The notes beneath the pieces are model-generated. The model was not told where the DNA came from. It did no database searches and worked only from the letters and a program-made list of their open reading frames with translations. DNA of 33,551 bases from Bacteroidales bacterium. Lineage in GTDB: Bacteria; Bacteroidota; Bacteroidia; Bacteroidales; UBA3824. Positions 31,763-33,551 of the stretch are shown in pieces. The DNA lies in contig JAGCRY010000054.1 of the NCBI GenBank assembly GCA_017964465.1, forward strand, positions 1-33,551. The letters are read 5' to 3'. The position numbers and the translations under genes are program-made. Numbering within the stretch: position 1 is the stretch's first letter; every line of letters begins with the position of its first letter.

Positions 31763-32500
31763 ATGCCGGCAAACAGAATAAAATTGGATCCCGCGCTTGA
31801 ACGCCGCTATGCTCGTAAGGAACAAAGGCGCAAATCGAGGCAGATTGTGTGCAAAATTCTCATCGTGTCCGAGGGAACTAAAACAGAGCCAAATTACTTC
31901 AAGAATTTCGATTCAAGAGAAATGGGAAAGTATATTGTCAATGTTGAAGTAAAAGGTGAAGCCGACAATACTATCAATGTGGTTAATACGGCGATAGAAT
32001 TAAGTAAAAAAGAAGAATATGATAGCGTTTGGGCGGTGTTTGACAAGGATTCGTTTTCTGATGACAGATTCAACGCCGCCATCATAAAGGCTGAAAAAAA
32101 CGGCATTGGCTGTGCTTGGAGCAATGAGGCGTTTGAATTGTGGTTTTTGTATCATTTTCAAAACAGGGTTACGGCGATGAGCCGAAAAGAATACGCGGAT
32201 GCTATTTCCGATGCTGTGAACAAGTCGTCAAATTACAAAGAGAAAAAGAAGTTCAAGTATGATAAACCTGACAAAAATCTTTATAAAATTATGACCACAT
32301 ACGGCTCTATGGACAATGCCATAAAGTATGCCGAAGCCCAAAGCAAAAAATACACGGACAAGCGTTATTCCACGCATAATCCGTGTACGATGGTATATAA
32401 ACTTGTCAGGTTGTTGATAGGTCAGGACTCAGATTTCAATAAATATATGGCGCAGAAAGTGGAAGGTAAGTTGACTAATCCCCTCCCCTACACTATCTGA
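31763..32500 (+). CDS. RloB/AbiLii-like protein (Toprim-like effector)
   Basis: A 245-residue protein of the RloB family. From the ATG at 31763 (a TTG two codons upstream was rejected) the N-terminus is very basic (RRYARKEQRRKSRQ). Then come the family blocks: LIVSEGTKTEPNYF (about 33-46, a Toprim-like Glu motif), WAVFDKDSF with the paired Asp residues, SNEAFELWFLYHF, and NPCTMVYKLVRLL at the C-terminus. These acidic motifs suggest a metal-dependent nuclease, so it is the likely effector of the pair. Its last 13 bases overlap the convergent M14-like gene. Confidence 0.85.
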   Translation: MPANRIKLDPALERRYARKEQRRKSRQIVCKILIVSEGTKTEPNYFKNFDSREMGKYIVNVEVKGEADNTINVVNTAIELSKKEEYDSVWAVFDKDSFSDDRFNAAIIKAEKNGIGCAWSNEAFELWFLYHFQNRVTAMSRKEYADAISDAVNKSSNYKEKKKFKYDKPDKNLYKIMTTYGSMDNAIKYAEAQSKKYTDKRYSTHNPCTMVYKLVRLLIGQDSDFNKYMAQKVEGKLTNPLPYTI

Positions 32501-33408
32501 AACGCTGCCGTTTTTTCCATTATCAATGCTTTGGAGTGGGCGAAGAAGATTACGCCGTCTTTGGGGGCGGAGATTTGGGCAAGGACGCTGCCGTTGTAGG
32601 GGTCGAGGATTTTGGCGATTGTTTCGGAGCGGCGGACTTCGTTGCCTGAGGATTTCAATTTGTAAAAAATACCGGCGCACGGGGCTGAGATTGTGGTAAA
32701 ATCTTTGTCTTCAAGCACTTGACTCTTATAACCCGGAAAAACATCCCTTTTTACTAATCCATTTTCAGACAGGAAACGGATAATCGACAGCCAAGTCTGT
32801 TTGGCGGAGGTTTTGTCGATGACGTCGGTGGTGCCGGCGTAGATGGAGTATGCCGCAGTGTTCCAAATTTGCCAATTGTAATTAAGCATCACAGTATCAA
32901 AAGGTTCGGGAGTTTTAAGATAGACATACGGAAACCCAAAAACCTTTGCGCCTGCGGAGATGTCAACGGCTGTTTTGATTACCCTTACGTGCGGCACAAA
33001 CTCGCCCGCAAAATGGTAACTCGCCAACTGAACGCCTGTTTCATAGTCTTTTAACTTGTCAAACAACGCCGAGGCAATGCGCTGAGTGGTTTCGCCCAAG
33101 CCGTAACCCGGAAACATTCGGTTGATGTCGGTATTGTCCATTGGCCAAAAACGCTTGCCGATGTTCATCGAAAAATGGTTGGCGGATGGAATAACGAGGA
33201 TTTCGTGGTCGTGAGCCAACATTCCGCGCTGTTCTAAATCGGTGAGAATCCTCACCAACTGACTGCAAACAAACTGTTGCTGCACCTCGTCGCCACGCAT
33301 TGCGCCCACAATTGCCACCGACTTTTCGCCGCTGCCAAATACGTATCCACTTATGTGAAATGCCTCACGGTAAGGCGATTTCATCGAAAATATCTTAATC
33401 TTTTCCAT
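32488..33408 (-). CDS. M14/AstE-like (succinylglutamate desuccinylase/aspartoacylase family) protein
   Basis: A 306-residue protein of the AstE/AspA-type M14 family, zinc hydrolases that cleave amide bonds of acylated amino acids or peptides. The family core is visible (KSVAIVGAMRGDEVQQQFVC, HEILVIPSANHFSMN, MDNTDINRMFPGY), followed by a C-terminal beta-barrel with biotinyl-like turns (AGIFYKLKSSGNEVRRSETI and ISAPKDGVIFF). The usual zinc motif HxxE reads RGDE here, so the first His is Arg, while His in LASYHFAGEFVPH remains. Substrate and even activity are uncertain. A paralogue lies two bases upstream, and the 3' end overlaps the RloB-like gene. Confidence 0.78.
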   Translation of the reverse strand: MEKIKIFSMKSPYREAFHISGYVFGSGEKSVAIVGAMRGDEVQQQFVCSQLVRILTDLEQRGMLAHDHEILVIPSANHFSMNIGKRFWPMDNTDINRMFPGYGLGETTQRIASALFDKLKDYETGVQLASYHFAGEFVPHVRVIKTAVDISAGAKVFGFPYVYLKTPEPFDTVMLNYNWQIWNTAAYSIYAGTTDVIDKTSAKQTWLSIIRFLSENGLVKRDVFPGYKSQVLEDKDFTTISAPCAGIFYKLKSSGNEVRRSETIAKILDPYNGSVLAQISAPKDGVIFFAHSKALIMEKTAAFQIV

Positions 33409-33410
33409 TT

Positions 33411-33551
33411 TTAATCTTTTATAATCCTTGCCAATAGCGACCCTTCGTAAACTATCGGATAGGCGCGGATGGTCATCAAAAGTCCGTCTTCGTTGGCAGT
33501 GGCAACAGAAAGTACCTCGCCTGTCAACGCACTGACAATCCGCCCGATAAC
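33411..33551 (-). CDS. Second M14/AstE-like protein, C-terminal end only
   Basis: The last 46 codons of a gene that enters from beyond the window. The readable tail (IVSALTGEVLSVATANEDG, then GLLMTIRAYPIVYEGSLLARI) matches the C-terminal barrel of the adjacent M14-like protein: compare 'VLAQISAPKDGVIFFAHSKAL'. The TAA at 33411-33413 lies two bases before the next gene's ATG, so the two are tandem genes in one operon. Confidence 0.65.
   Translation of the reverse strand, partial: VIGRIVSALTGEVLSVATANEDGLLMTIRAYPIVYEGSLLARIIKD

Overview
The window looks like a chromosomal segment of a Bacteroidota bacterium, most likely order Bacteroidales. The evidence is families largely restricted to that phylum (DUF4296 and DUF4292 lipoproteins, a DUF4175-type membrane protein), a YbeY variant of the kind seen there, Bacteroidota-type promoters (TAnnTTTG at -7 with TTG/TTTG about 20 nt upstream), and futalosine-pathway menaquinone synthesis (mqnC). 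No tRNA, rRNA, CRISPR array or intact transposon was seen.

Layout. 1-361: 3' end of an LD-carboxypeptidase. 362-559: a dense array of inverted CGTCAAT/ATTGACG repeats. 560-2303 (minus): antitoxin, RelE/ParE toxin and mqnC, packed like one operon. 2419-4983 (minus): secreted TPR-CHAT protein. 5084-8722 (plus): DUF4296 lipoprotein, recO, a small acidic protein and an S41 C-terminal processing protease. 8936-9819 (plus): a small exported protein and a SiaC-like protein, then a clear terminator and a REP-like inverted pair. 10209-24079 (minus): a run of ten tightly spaced genes: flippase, dut, TPR protein, DUF4292 lipoprotein, EnvC-like protein, DUF4175 protein (broken by a one-base frameshift), RsbW-like ATPase, ybeY, mnmG and uvrC. 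24146-26843: outer-membrane-like protein, hemW, vanZ-like gene and rpiB. 26844-27401: a gene-free stretch. 27402-30306: nadA, a YwqK/MORN-repeat protein and a PHA-system-type small protein. 30522-32500: a two-gene RloA/RloB (AbiL-like) putative phage-defence cassette. 32488-33551 (minus): two tandem M14/AstE-like proteins, the second cut by the window edge.

The most notable signal is replication and segregation. The 558-base gap between divergent rpiB and nadA holds nine DnaA-box-like 9-mers, short palindromes and a very AT-rich tract beside nadA, so it is a strong oriC candidate. Genes to its left mostly run leftward and those to its right mostly rightward, and G/C bias by eye changes sign nearby. 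About 10-15 kb to the left, within 5 kb, lie five sequences resembling the ParB site parS (TGTTTCACGTGAAACA), two of them matching 15 of 16 bases. I infer that this window covers the origin region of the chromosome with its centromere-like sites.

Other points of interest are a toxin-antitoxin pair apparently driving mqnC, the RloA/RloB pair, a REP-like element with a compensatory base-pair change, and a 16-bp inverted repeat overlapping a promoter.
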